The notes: generated by a model from the letters alone, not told the origin. Counted from the stretch's first letter, positions 36,437 to 45,863 are shown. The stretch: 64,000 bases of DNA from Candidatus Proelusimicrobium tauri (GCA_002311025.1 DBYY01000009.1:1-64000); one strand, 5' to 3'. Program-made: numbers and translations.

Positions 36437-36700
36437 TTACGGAATAGCGTCCATTATTTTGCGCAAGGCCTGTTCATCCGGTCCGCGAATTTCAATAGTT
36501 TTTTCCTTACCTTTATTACCTTTTACGATATTAACAAGGCTTGAATCAACATCAAAAAACTCTGCGAGAAAAACTTTTAAAATATCATTTGCTTCGGTAT
36601 CGATTTTTTCCGTGCGGACTTTTACTCTTAAAACGCTACCGATTCTGCTGACGACCTCATTGTCCCCTTTGGTTGATATAGCGCGAACTTTAATTATCAT
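36437..36700 (-). CDS. DUF167/YggU-family protein
   Basis: 87 aa, DUF167 family: N-terminal strand MIIKVRAISTKGDNEV and later KVFLAEFFDVDSSLVNIVKG match the family's alpha/beta fold. Function unknown; it is commonly encoded near yggS, as here (16 nt downstream of it). AGGAGGA lies 5 nt before the ATG. Confidence 0.85.
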   Translation of the reverse strand: MIIKVRAISTKGDNEVVSRIGSVLRVKVRTEKIDTEANDILKVFLAEFFDVDSSLVNIVKGNKGKEKTIEIRGPDEQALRKIMDAIP

Positions 36701-36716
36701 TACATCCTCCTAAAAA

Positions 36717-37400
36717 CTAGTCAAAAATTGCACTGCCTATTCTTAATAAATTACTGCCCTGCTCTAAGGCAATTTCAAAATCTCCGCTCATGCCAAGTGA
36801 TAAATAATCTTGTTCTTTAAAATGATTGTCAAAAACGGCTTTTGCTTTTTTGAAGGCCGCCTTTATTTCTTCGGGCGCGCCTTGCGGGGCTATTGCCATA
36901 AGCCCTTTTAGTTCTATATTGGGGTAAAGGGTTTGAACTTGCTCAATAAAAGCGGGCACTTCTTCTATCTTTAAACCGCTTTGCGTTTGCTTATCTGTTA
37001 ATTTTATTTGTAAAAGACAAAGCGCCTTTTTATTTTGTTTTTGGGCCTGCTTATTTAAAACTTCCGCTAGGTGCAAACTGTCTAAAGAACAAATGAGGTC
37101 AAAAGTTTCCAGCACTTTTGCGGCTTTATTTGTTTGCAAGTGTCCGATAAAGAATTTTTTTACCTTAAAATTTTTTAACTGCGGACCAGAAAATTTTGTT
37201 AAAGTATCTTGTAACTTACTTTGCCCTACCGCAAAGACCTGCCTTTTACTTAAAAGTTGCCTAATTTGTTCTTGATTAGCATATTTTGTTACAACCAGAA
37301 TATTAACTTTGGAAAAATCCCTGTTACTTTTTAGGCAAACCTCTTTAACACGGGCTAAAACTTTATCATAAGTTTGGGCTACTTTATTTTCTTCTTGCAT
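36717..37400 (-). CDS. yggS: YggS/PROSC-type PLP homeostasis protein
   Basis: 227 aa, alanine-racemase-like N-terminal barrel without the C-terminal domain. PLP Lys is in ILVVTKYANQEQI, then FFIGHLQTNKA and the C-terminal LSLGMSGDFEIALEQGSNLLRIG, all conserved. It buffers pyridoxal 5'-phosphate. GAGGG precedes the ATG and a TAAAAT -10 lies ~25 nt upstream. It leads a two-gene unit with DUF167. Confidence 0.93.
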   Translation of the reverse strand: MQEENKVAQTYDKVLARVKEVCLKSNRDFSKVNILVVTKYANQEQIRQLLSKRQVFAVGQSKLQDTLTKFSGPQLKNFKVKKFFIGHLQTNKAAKVLETFDLICSLDSLHLAEVLNKQAQKQNKKALCLLQIKLTDKQTQSGLKIEEVPAFIEQVQTLYPNIELKGLMAIAPQGAPEEIKAAFKKAKAVFDNHFKEQDYLSLGMSGDFEIALEQGSNLLRIGSAIFD

Positions 37401-37486
37401 ATACCCTCGCCTTATATATATATTTTACCAAAATTTGAGAAATGGAGCAAATTATATATATTTTTTAAAGAAGATACAAGACTTTC

Positions 37487-38989
37487 TTATTTTTGAGAGG
37501 TTTTTAAAGGCGGTTTGATATTTTTAATAAGCCAAGTTTGTGCACTTTGCTTATCGTTTATTTTGCCTTCCACTTGGGCAAGGGTAAGTTTTTCAAGAAT
37601 TTCCCCTACAAGAGGACTCGGCGAAATTTTTAAAATATCCATAATTTCTTTACCGTCAAGCAATTTCGGCGGTAAGACTATTTTCTTCTGTTCCGTAAAA
37701 TACTTGGAAATTAAGAAATTAAGCATCTGCATATGGCGCAAAGTTTTGCCGACATTTTCTTTTTTGCGGGCTTCTTCTATCGTCATAACGGGCGCATGCG
37801 CTTTTTTGATAAGGGCGCGCGTTTGGGCAGGGCTTACATAACTTGTATAGTCCGCCCAGCATAAAAGTAGCATAGGCAAACCGGCACCCCCCAGTTCCTT
37901 AAAAAACTTATAAATACCTTTGTCGGTAACAATTTCATTACTTGCAAGGTTGCTGGGGCGCAAGTGAAACTCTATCATTTTACAAATCATTTTAATTTCG
38001 TCATTAGAATATTTTAATTTTTTAAGAAAATCTTTTGTCATAGCCGCACCCTTTTCTTCGTGATAGAAAAATCTAAGGCGGCCCTTCATCATTTTAGCGG
38101 TTGCGGGTTTTGCGATATCGTGCAAGAAAGCAGCCATTTTATAAAGTGTTTTATCTTGGGCGATTTTTGCCATTTGCTTGCCGTAAGGTTTAAAAACTTC
38201 TTCAACTTTATCAAGCAGAAACTCCATACGCTCAACGACAAGTAAAGTATGTGTCCACACGCCACCCTGGCCGTAATAACATTTTGCGCAAGATTTTTGC
38301 TTTTCAAGTTCGGGTAAAAGATTTTTGAACAAACAGTATTCCTGCATTTGTTTTAAGTAAAAAGCGGTATTTTTTTCTTTAAACAATTTTTTTAATTCTT
38401 CCTGTATACGCTCGCCCGCCGGTTCTGCGGCAAGTTTGGCATATTTTTTAATTAAAGTTAAAGTTTCCGGTGCAATTTTAAAATTAAGTTGAGCCGCTGC
38501 TCTAAAGGCTCTAAACAAACGCAAAGGATCTTCTTTAAAAACGGCAGAATTATTTGCTCTTATAACTTTGGCTTTTAGGTCTGCTAAACCGTTATTTAAG
38601 TCTAAAATATCTTTTGTATCAAAAACGGGTAAATAAGTATTATTTTTTACCTTTATGCTTTTGACTTTAGCAACAGGGCAAGCAAACGCATTAACCGTGA
38701 AATCTCGCCTTTTTAAATCTTGCCTAATATCTTTGCCTATAATTGCGCAAACATCAATCTGAAGGCCTTTTTTGCAAGAAATACGCCATACCCCAAACTC
38801 TCCGTCCATTTCAAAAGCATTTGCTTTTAATTTGGCGGCAAGTCTTTTTGAACAGGCAAACAAATCTTGCTTTGGCAAAGCGATATCGATATCACTGCTG
38901 TATTTTTTAAGCAAACTATTGCGCACCGCACCACCGACATAATAGGCCTGAGGCGCAGTGTCCTGTATAATTTTGGCAAGATTTTCCAT
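37487..38989 (-). CDS. cca: CCA tRNA nucleotidyltransferase / poly(A) polymerase family, with HD domain
   Basis: 500 aa. N-terminal class II nucleotidyltransferase: YYVGGAVRNSLL and DIDIAL with the metal-binding Asp pair, RRDFTVNAFA, then the RNA-binding neck. A central HD domain has FLHDIAKP and FYHEEKGA. It adds or repairs the CCA end of tRNAs, needed here because tRNA-Ser has no encoded CCA. Slightly longer than the minimal enzyme, consistent with the HD fusion. Confidence 0.92.
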   Translation of the reverse strand: MENLAKIIQDTAPQAYYVGGAVRNSLLKKYSSDIDIALPKQDLFACSKRLAAKLKANAFEMDGEFGVWRISCKKGLQIDVCAIIGKDIRQDLKRRDFTVNAFACPVAKVKSIKVKNNTYLPVFDTKDILDLNNGLADLKAKVIRANNSAVFKEDPLRLFRAFRAAAQLNFKIAPETLTLIKKYAKLAAEPAGERIQEELKKLFKEKNTAFYLKQMQEYCLFKNLLPELEKQKSCAKCYYGQGGVWTHTLLVVERMEFLLDKVEEVFKPYGKQMAKIAQDKTLYKMAAFLHDIAKPATAKMMKGRLRFFYHEEKGAAMTKDFLKKLKYSNDEIKMICKMIEFHLRPSNLASNEIVTDKGIYKFFKELGGAGLPMLLLCWADYTSYVSPAQTRALIKKAHAPVMTIEEARKKENVGKTLRHMQMLNFLISKYFTEQKKIVLPPKLLDGKEIMDILKISPSPLVGEILEKLTLAQVEGKINDKQSAQTWLIKNIKPPLKTSQK

Positions 38990-39009
38990 TGTTTCTAACT
39001 CGTAAAGTA

Positions 39010-40626
39010 TTAGTTATCTGCGGACATTGTAGCAAGACGCTCTTTCATTTTTTCAACGGCTTCTTTGCGTAAGTCCTTTTTGAGAATTTTTCTTAAAGAG
39101 TTTTTAGGAAGAGACTCCCTAAATTCCACTTCTCTTGGGCGTTTATAATTATCTAAATTATTTTTTAGATATTTTCTAAAATCTGCCTCGTCGAAATCAT
39201 AACCTTTTCTCTTTACGGCATAAAGTTTAATAATTTCGCCGCCGTGTCCGTCCGGCACACCGATAACGGCACATTCTTCAATACCGGGGTAATCGTTTAT
39301 CACGTGTTCCACTTGTGCAGAGAAAACTTTTAACCCCTTAATAATAATCATATCTTTCTTTCTATCGCGGATAAATATAAAACCTTCATCATCTACCACG
39401 CCGATATCGCCGGTTTTGAACCAACCGTCGGAATCAAAAACCTCGGCTGTGGCAGCGGGATTATTATAATATCCTTTAAAAACATTTTCGCCTTTTACGC
39501 AAATTTCGCCTTCTTCGTTACGACTGAGTTCCTTGCCATTATCGTCAACAATTTTAACATTGACATAAGGCAAATTTATACCCACAGAACCGGCTTTCTT
39601 ATTTTCTTCCGTATTGACACTGACAACTGGACTTGTTTCCGTTAGACCATAACCTTCCAAGATAGGCAGACCGAGTTGCTTTTCAAAGTGGTCCTTTGTT
39701 TCCTGACTTAAAGGAGCCGCCCCCGAAAGACAGAAGCGCACTTTTCTAAAGGCCCAATATTGTAAGTAAAGTCTTTTAAGACCTTTTGCTTCTTTTGATA
39801 AAACGCTGTAAAGTTGCGGGACAGCCGTCATAATGGTAATTTTTTCTTTACCCATCAAATGCAACCATGCGGATGCGGGTGTAATATTTGCCATAACAAC
39901 TACTTTTAATCCCAAAAAGAGTGGCGCAATAACATTTGCCGTCCAGGCAAGCGTGTGAAACATAGGTAAAATACAAAGCATTGAATCGTCATCGGTAATC
40001 TTAAAGGAAATCACCAAAGAGTGCACATCCGCCAAAATATTATTATGAGTAAGCATTACGCCCTTTGGGTTACCCGTTGTGCCGGATGTATATAAAATCA
40101 TGGCGATATCTTCGGCTGCCGGTTTTACGGAAAGAGTTTGGGGGTTAAATTTACTTTCCTTTATAGAGGGCCAAAAAAGTTTGATATTAGGATCGTTTAA
40201 TTCCTTTACACTGGAAGAAATTTCATCCGTTGAGAAAATATAATTTAAAGAAGGTAAATCTTTTTTAACTTTGGCATAATGGCGCAAAAACTCCGCTTGA
40301 GTTACAACGGCCTTTGCCTTACTGTCGTTTAAAATGAATTTGATTTCTTCTGCTTTAGAAATCATAAAGTTTATAGGCACTCCGACTGCACCTATTTTGT
40401 ATAAAGCGAAATTAGTTATAATAACTTCTACACCATTACGTAAGGCCAAAGCCACTTTGTCATTAGCACGCACACCGTGTTGCCAAAACATATCACTTGC
40501 TCTATCAACGCTCATTAAAAGTTCGTGATAACTCCAAGTTTTTCCCCCTGCTATAATAGCGGGTGCTTCAGGTTTTTTATAAGCGCTGTCCGCAAGAACA
40601 TTATAAAGATTTGAATATTTTATCAT
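39010..40626 (-). CDS. AMP-dependent (long-chain fatty) acyl-CoA synthetase
   Basis: 538 aa, ANL superfamily. P-loop YTSGTTGNPKGVMLTH, A5 motif EGYGLTETSPV, then GWFKTGDIGVVD and the A8-A10 region RKKDMIIIKG with the catalytic Lys SLPKNSLRKILKK at the end. It activates a carboxylic acid, probably a fatty acid, to acyl-CoA. MIKYSNLYNVL at 40626 was chosen as start; a longer frame to 40653 has no ribosome site. A TAAAAT box sits 8 nt before this ATG, so it too may be leaderless. 20 nt from cca. Confidence 0.9.
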   Translation of the reverse strand: MIKYSNLYNVLADSAYKKPEAPAIIAGGKTWSYHELLMSVDRASDMFWQHGVRANDKVALALRNGVEVIITNFALYKIGAVGVPINFMISKAEEIKFILNDSKAKAVVTQAEFLRHYAKVKKDLPSLNYIFSTDEISSSVKELNDPNIKLFWPSIKESKFNPQTLSVKPAAEDIAMILYTSGTTGNPKGVMLTHNNILADVHSLVISFKITDDDSMLCILPMFHTLAWTANVIAPLFLGLKVVVMANITPASAWLHLMGKEKITIMTAVPQLYSVLSKEAKGLKRLYLQYWAFRKVRFCLSGAAPLSQETKDHFEKQLGLPILEGYGLTETSPVVSVNTEENKKAGSVGINLPYVNVKIVDDNGKELSRNEEGEICVKGENVFKGYYNNPAATAEVFDSDGWFKTGDIGVVDDEGFIFIRDRKKDMIIIKGLKVFSAQVEHVINDYPGIEECAVIGVPDGHGGEIIKLYAVKRKGYDFDEADFRKYLKNNLDNYKRPREVEFRESLPKNSLRKILKKDLRKEAVEKMKERLATMSADN

Positions 40627-40682
40627 ATATTTATATTTTACTATTTTAGGCACAAAAGTTCTAGTTTTCTGCTACACAAAAT

Positions 40683-40714
40683 AAAACCCCCGAACTTTTT
40701 TGTTCGGGGGTTTT
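40683..40714. terminator. Bidirectional intrinsic terminator
   Basis: AAAACCCCCGAAC-tttttt-GTTCGGGGGTTTT. It closes the two-gene secreted-protein operon at 40.7-43.4 kb and shields the acyl-CoA synthetase. Confidence 0.92.
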
Positions 40715-40729
40715 AGAAAAAACAAAAAA

Positions 40730-41704
40730 CTACCTTACGACAACTTTCTTAGAGAGATTAAAGTCTTTACCTTTGAGATTAACAATGTAAACACCTTTTG
40801 CTTTTGATGCCATATTGATTCTTGCTGTTTTAGCGCCGTTTGTTTTGGTAAGAGCAACTTGTCTGCCTGACATATCAAAAACCTTAATATCGGCATTTTG
40901 GGCAATTTGGCTATCTATTACAATATCTCCGGAAGAATAATAAACCTTGACTTTGCTTTCCATATAATCTTGGATGCTAACCGTGGGTAAAGTATTTTCA
41001 ACATATAAAGAATCTACAAAAGCCCATTCTTCCTGATTGTTATTTAAGGTTGCTTTAACGGTGAAATAATATCTATCGCTTTTAAGAGCATATAAATTAT
41101 GAGTTCTTAAACCTTGTCCGTCAAGCATATCTCTTTGAACTTGAACGCCGTTATAGGTAAAAGGATTATTTGCAGAGTCTATCAACTCTACTTTACTTGC
41201 AGGATAAGTATTACCATAAGCATCAAGTTCAAAAGTATTTGTCACAATATCCCATTTTGGGGATGTCTGATAATCTTGATTTACGACAATAGGGGTATAA
41301 ATAGTTTCATATAAACTTCTCGGTTCAACGTGGAAAGAAAATAAATCAACACTTTGATTATTACTCATAACACTCACAACAATATCTAAAGCGGCGACAT
41401 CGCTGCTGATATTACTAAAGTAGAAATAAGGTGTAAGCATTGTTTCATTCCACAAATTAACTTCATAACCTTCGGAAGTTATTTCTGCAGAATCAAACAT
41501 TGACACAAATTCCACTTGGAAATAACTAGATTTTACTTGTTTCTTTACACGTGGTCCCTGTTGGCTTTGAATATCTGTTAGGACTTGTTTTATTTCTTTT
41601 GCGACTTCCGGAGCAAAATTATAAATATCTTCTTTTGAAGGAAACGCAAGACTAAAAGTACAACTAAAAACTACAACTAGCAAACCAACAATGCTTTTTT
41701 TCAT
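40730..41704 (-). CDS. Secreted protein with T9SS-like C-terminal sorting domain
   Basis: 324 aa. Signal peptide at about 1-20. The middle is beta-rich with no known domain. The last ~75 residues fit the type IX secretion C-terminal domain (Por_Secre_tail): a strand with GDIVIDSQI, then IKVFDMSGRQV and a closing KGVYIVNLKGKDFNLSKKVVVR-like pattern (read as GVY-I-V-x-L-K-G plus KKVVV). It is the second gene of an operon, 24 nt after the Cys-rich protein. No T9SS component gene is in the window. Confidence 0.8.
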   Translation of the reverse strand: MKKSIVGLLVVVFSCTFSLAFPSKEDIYNFAPEVAKEIKQVLTDIQSQQGPRVKKQVKSSYFQVEFVSMFDSAEITSEGYEVNLWNETMLTPYFYFSNISSDVAALDIVVSVMSNNQSVDLFSFHVEPRSLYETIYTPIVVNQDYQTSPKWDIVTNTFELDAYGNTYPASKVELIDSANNPFTYNGVQVQRDMLDGQGLRTHNLYALKSDRYYFTVKATLNNNQEEWAFVDSLYVENTLPTVSIQDYMESKVKVYYSSGDIVIDSQIAQNADIKVFDMSGRQVALTKTNGAKTARINMASKAKGVYIVNLKGKDFNLSKKVVVR

Positions 41705-41728
41705 AATTTATATTTTATCTCCTTGATA

Positions 41729-43417
41729 TTAATCTCTTGAACAATTTAAAATATTCGTATTTTGCATTTTCTTATTAAGATAATGGGTTCTGTATGTATA
41801 CCCACCAAAAGAAGGCAACGTTGATCCGGTTCCTCCTCCGTAAGAACAATAAGTGTTTTGGGTACTATTAAGATTAGCCGGATATCCGCTTATACCAACT
41901 TTCCCGTATTCACCTTGTATTCCTGCCCAATAAGTGTTAGGGTAACCTTCCTCTGTGGCCGTCACATAGCCGGTAGGATAATCTTCAACAGCATAATTAT
42001 CCGCATCATTTAGCATTCTGCAATACTCGCCTACACCCCAAGCCAAATGACCATTTATGTAGTCACCACCGTCGGAATAACAATGTCCGTTTTTACAGGA
42101 AAAATATCTTTTCGATGTTACCACTGTCTTTGCGGATTTATAATAGGTAAAAGTATTAGGATTTGGAATATTCAAAACGCAACTAAAGGAAGACATTGAA
42201 GTGCCGTGACCTGTTTCTATCAAACCACAAAGATCTTCGGTGCTATAAGTGTGGTTACTATAAGCGGTCATGACTGTTGCCCAATCGCTATAAGAATAGT
42301 TTCCAAGTTCATGACAAAGGGTAAGTTCTGTATTAGAATGGGTGCAAATGTCATTATGTTTCATCTTATAATAGGCATCTTGGGCATAAGAGCGATATAG
42401 ATAACTGTTTGTACCTGCCCTGTTAAGTTCAAGACCACAATAGGCCTCTAATGTTCTATTAGAATAACCGCAGTGATCTCTTCTCGAATCTACCGGTGTA
42501 GGAACGAGTTCACTAACCGAGCCGCCATACCATATTGGAGTAGCAGGATATCTTCTAATTAAACCAGCGCACCAACCGTTTGGCGCAGTTGAGTTTGAAT
42601 TGTAAACCCAAAGTAGATTAGGATTGTTAACAGCATGATTATATAAAGCCAACTCATCTCTAGTAGAATAACCGGAAGTGCATTGATAAACCGCTATATC
42701 ATCACAGGTAAAATATCTCTTAAATAAAGCATTATTTGTTTCATCTGAGACACAAGCCCCCGAATGTGAAAGACAAGTACCTAAAGCATTTATTGTGGTT
42801 ATATTGGCATTCCAATCATTAGGAACCACGTTTGTATCGGAATCACAATAGGCAAACCAGTAATAAGTAGGCGTAGGATTTGTTACAGCGCCATAATCCG
42901 CATTTTCCTTATAAGCAGGTAACTTAACCCATTTTATATCGCAGTTAGGGTTTTTCATTTTAACTCTGTCAATTTCCAAAATACCGGCTTTGTTTACTTT
43001 TACGCTTGAATTGGTGAAATTAGCATCACCGGCGTAAATAACAGTTCTTTGGGCATTCAACTGCCCAACTGTGGAATTTTGTGTGGTATTAAGAGAACCG
43101 CCTACATAAGCACCTGAAGGTGCTGCCGTAACAGAAGTGAAAATATCTCTCCCCGCAGAAAAAACCGCAGAATAAGTTCCGGCTGAATATCCTTGTTTAG
43201 CATCAATAACAAATTTATCACCAAATCCTGTTATTTGGCCCTGTCCACTACCAACGTTTACATCGCCTGCAAAAGTTGCTAAACTTTTTGTAGTGATAGT
43301 TCCGTATCTTCCACTTTTTGAAGGTGTATAAGTAACGGTTTCCATAACTTGTGCCGTCAAACTACACACGCATAAAAAAAACAAAACAAATACAAAAGTC
43401 GTCTTAAATATTTTCAT
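41729..43417 (-). CDS. Secreted cysteine-rich protein of unknown function
   Basis: 562 aa. Signal peptide at about 1-22. Residues 25-155 are Gly/Ser/Thr-rich and strand-like. From ~165 the chain is Tyr/Trp/Asn/Cys-rich with a degenerate repeat: KRYFTCDD and KRYFSCKN start two units, and short C-x-x-L ends recur (WCAGLI, YCGLEL, LCGLIE, YCRMLN). No known domain. It leads the operon with the T9SS-tailed protein and has its own promoter with an overlapping palindrome. Extracellular or surface role inferred. Confidence 0.8.
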   Translation of the reverse strand: MKIFKTTFVFVLFFLCVCSLTAQVMETVTYTPSKSGRYGTITTKSLATFAGDVNVGSGQGQITGFGDKFVIDAKQGYSAGTYSAVFSAGRDIFTSVTAAPSGAYVGGSLNTTQNSTVGQLNAQRTVIYAGDANFTNSSVKVNKAGILEIDRVKMKNPNCDIKWVKLPAYKENADYGAVTNPTPTYYWFAYCDSDTNVVPNDWNANITTINALGTCLSHSGACVSDETNNALFKRYFTCDDIAVYQCTSGYSTRDELALYNHAVNNPNLLWVYNSNSTAPNGWCAGLIRRYPATPIWYGGSVSELVPTPVDSRRDHCGYSNRTLEAYCGLELNRAGTNSYLYRSYAQDAYYKMKHNDICTHSNTELTLCHELGNYSYSDWATVMTAYSNHTYSTEDLCGLIETGHGTSMSSFSCVLNIPNPNTFTYYKSAKTVVTSKRYFSCKNGHCYSDGGDYINGHLAWGVGEYCRMLNDADNYAVEDYPTGYVTATEEGYPNTYWAGIQGEYGKVGISGYPANLNSTQNTYCSYGGGTGSTLPSFGGYTYRTHYLNKKMQNTNILNCSRD

Positions 43418-43445
43418 TTTAGTCTCTCCGTTTTTCCGTTATTCT

Positions 43446-43501
43446 ATGGTATATTAAGTATGATATAAGTTAAGTATATACCATCTTTTTAACTTTGTCA
43501 A
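43446..43501 (-). promoter_or_regulatory. Promoter with overlapping palindromic operator
   Basis: Minus strand TTGACA (43501-43496), 17-nt spacer, TATACT (43478-43473). The 9-bp inverted repeat ATGGTATAT ... ATATACCAT (43446-43454 and 43476-43484) overlaps the -10 box, and TTAAGTAT occurs twice between the arms. A dimeric repressor site is likely. Confidence 0.6.
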
Positions 43502-43508
43502 TAGTTGT

Positions 43509-44201
43509 TCAAAGTTTTAAATCTAAAGAATAATCTTTTTTGGATTTCAAATGACCGTTTTCAAAGAACCACTCCTCCAATAAATCGCCTGTTTGAGAGT
43601 ATTTTTTTGTGGTTCCGTGTTCGCGTCCGTTTTGGTAAGGTGAAATCATAGCAATAGTGCCGTTTTTATGATAAGTAATTTTATCACCGATAATAGCATC
43701 TTTACTGTAAGTACATTCCGTTTTTAAATTACCGTCTTCGTCATAAGTTTTGCTTATACCTTCCAAAAAACCGTCTTGATAAGAAGAAACTTCCAAAATC
43801 TTACCGTTTGGATAGTATTTCAAACGTCTGCCGTTTTCCAAATCATTTTTGTAGAAAAATTCTTCTCTCAAGCGGCCGTTAGGATAAAATACAAAAACAC
43901 GCCCGTCTAAAAGTCCGTCTTTATATTCTTTTTCTACATTGATTTTGCCTGTTTCATAAAAAATTTTGCTGATGCCGTTTCTTTTACCGTCTTTGAAAGG
44001 ACATTCAAAATAAGTTAAACCGTTTGCGAAAAACTCCCGCACTATACCATCAGGCAAAGAACCTTTTGTAGAAATTATTTCAAGGTTCTCATCTAAAGTT
44101 TCACTAAAAACTTCTTTACCTTCAAAGAGATAAGAACGCAAAAACTTACCTTCTTCTTCGCCCTTAATGGCTTTTGTTTTTCTTACAATTAAGTTTTCCA
44201 T
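43509..44201 (-). CDS. MORN-repeat (YwqK-like) protein
   Basis: 230 aa made of about seven MORN_2-type repeats of ~22 residues, pattern YYPNGKILEVSSYQDGFLEG. These resemble the YwqK antitoxin group, but no toxin gene is adjacent, and such proteins also occur outside toxin systems. No signal peptide, so cytoplasmic. GGAG precedes the ATG. It is last in the group after the HI0933-type flavoprotein. Confidence 0.85.
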   Translation of the reverse strand: MENLIVRKTKAIKGEEEGKFLRSYLFEGKEVFSETLDENLEIISTKGSLPDGIVREFFANGLTYFECPFKDGKRNGISKIFYETGKINVEKEYKDGLLDGRVFVFYPNGRLREEFFYKNDLENGRRLKYYPNGKILEVSSYQDGFLEGISKTYDEDGNLKTECTYSKDAIIGDKITYHKNGTIAMISPYQNGREHGTTKKYSQTGDLLEEWFFENGHLKSKKDYSLDLKL

Positions 44202-44210
44202 AACAACTCC

Positions 44211-45440
44211 TTATTTTTTAGCAAGCAATGCTTTTGCCGCACAAAAACCGCTTGCCCAAGCAAAATGCAAATTAAATCCGCCGCAACGACCGTCAATATC
44301 CAAGAGTTCCCCCGTAAGATAGAGATTTTGATTTTTCAGAGAACAAAAAGTTCCTTTTTGAACTTCTTTTGTATCAACGCCGCCTTTGGCTGCACAAGCC
44401 TGCTCAAAAGGGCGCAAACCTTCCACCTTAAAAGTCCACGCTTGTAATACTTCTTTTATTCTAGCAAAATTTTGGCTGCTTAAATCACAAATTAATAAAT
44501 TTTTTTTAAAGCCCAAAAAATCTATCATCAAATTGGCAACCGTATCGGCCAAGATTCCGGCAAAAAAATCTTTAAGTTTACGCTTAGGGTATTTTTGGGC
44601 GCGCTCGTCTATAAAAGCGGAAAATTCTTCCTTTGAAAATTGACTAAACAAATTAAGTTCTAAAACCTGACCTTTTTTTGCGTTCCTGCTGATACTGAAA
44701 ATATTATTTCCCGATACTCCTTGATTGTTAAAAAGGACTTCGCCTGCTTCTTGAGCAATAATTTTTCCGTTTTCTTTCAAAGAAGCAAGCGCAAAAATTT
44801 TTATTCCTGACAAACGACTTAAAGCGTTTTTTTCCTGTAAATTAATGGAACATAAAGCCGGACTTACGGAATTAATTGTATGCCCAAAACTTTTTGCCAG
44901 AATGTAACCTGCCTGCGTTCCGCCGACTTGCGGATAAGCAGGAGAGCCGCACGCAAGCACTATATTTTTTGCATAAAACATTTGCCCTTTTTTAGAATAA
45001 ACTTTAAATGTTTTTGGTGAGGACTGTGTAATTTTGCTGACTTCCGTTTGTAAAAACAATTCCGCGCCGGCTTCTTTTAAAGCACAGGTAAGGCAAGCAG
45101 CAAGACTTGATGCTTTTGAAGTGTAGGTAAAAAATCTGTCTTTCTCCTCTTTGTAAAGTAAACCTAAAGCGGAAAAATAATCAAGACAATTTTGAACGTT
45201 GAATCTATCTAAAGCGGACGCAACAAAATCTTTATCACCGTAATATTTTTCCGGCGAAACTTGGCGGTTTGTAAAATTACATTCCCCGTTTCCGCTCACT
45301 AAAATTTTACGGCCGAAAGTTATTTCTTTTTCCAAAAGTGCAACTTTTTTACCAGAGCGCGCAAGTTCTAAAGCGCAAACAAGACCGCTGGCTCCGCCAC
45401 CGATGACAATAACATCATAACAGTTTGTTTGCTCTTGCAT
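44211..45440 (-). CDS. HI0933/YhiN-family flavoprotein
   Basis: 409 aa. N-terminal FAD motif GGGASGLVCALELARSG, then EKEITFGRKILVSGNGECNF, diagnostic of the HI0933 family. The C-terminal part has LTGELLDIDGRCGGFNLHFA. Predicted NAD(P)/FAD-dependent oxidoreductase; substrate unknown. It starts 3 nt after the dUTPase stop and so is co-transcribed with it. Confidence 0.9.
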   Translation of the reverse strand: MQEQTNCYDVIVIGGGASGLVCALELARSGKKVALLEKEITFGRKILVSGNGECNFTNRQVSPEKYYGDKDFVASALDRFNVQNCLDYFSALGLLYKEEKDRFFTYTSKASSLAACLTCALKEAGAELFLQTEVSKITQSSPKTFKVYSKKGQMFYAKNIVLACGSPAYPQVGGTQAGYILAKSFGHTINSVSPALCSINLQEKNALSRLSGIKIFALASLKENGKIIAQEAGEVLFNNQGVSGNNIFSISRNAKKGQVLELNLFSQFSKEEFSAFIDERAQKYPKRKLKDFFAGILADTVANLMIDFLGFKKNLLICDLSSQNFARIKEVLQAWTFKVEGLRPFEQACAAKGGVDTKEVQKGTFCSLKNQNLYLTGELLDIDGRCGGFNLHFAWASGFCAAKALLAKK

Positions 45441-45443
45441 AAA

Positions 45444-45863
45444 TTATTTTGAACCCGTGCTGCCAAAGCCGCCTGCGGCGCGCTCCGTTTGGGAAATTTC
45501 GCCTTCTTCAAAGGTTGGATATAATGTCGGCAGAACAACAAGTTGCGCAATTTTTTGACCCTTTTCAAAAGTAAAGGGAGTATCGTTTAAATTATAAAAA
45601 CAGACGATAACTTCCCCTCGGTAAGGTGCGTCAATTAAACCGGCCATAACTTTAATGCCTTTTGTTTCAACAGAACTTTTACCCCAAACACAACCGCTGG
45701 TATTTTCCGGCAGTTCTATGGCTATACCTGTTCTTACTTTGCTTATTTGACGGGAAGGCAAAACAGTCGTTTCCAAAGCAAATAAATCCGCGCCGGAATC
45801 CGTTGCGTGGGCGCGAACGGGAAGTTTTGCTTCTTTATCAAGTTTTTTAACTTTTATTTGCAT
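45444..45863 (-). CDS. dut: dUTP diphosphatase
   Basis: 139 aa trimeric dUTPase with all five motifs: ATDSGADLFA, GKSSVETKGI, GLIDAPYRGE, GQKIAQLVV and the C-terminal RAAGGFGSTG. It converts dUTP to dUMP and pyrophosphate, keeping uracil out of DNA. The ATG at 45863 has GGAAGGT 8 nt upstream; a longer frame to 45878 would cover that site. It overlaps the CBS protein gene by 10 nt. Confidence 0.95.
   Translation of the reverse strand: MQIKVKKLDKEAKLPVRAHATDSGADLFALETTVLPSRQISKVRTGIAIELPENTSGCVWGKSSVETKGIKVMAGLIDAPYRGEVIVCFYNLNDTPFTFEKGQKIAQLVVLPTLYPTFEEGEISQTERAAGGFGSTGSK

Noticed and set aside
43509..44201. YwqK-type antitoxin of a toxin-antitoxin pair
   Set aside because: The repeats fit, but neighbours are a flavoprotein and a promoter region; no toxin candidate is present.
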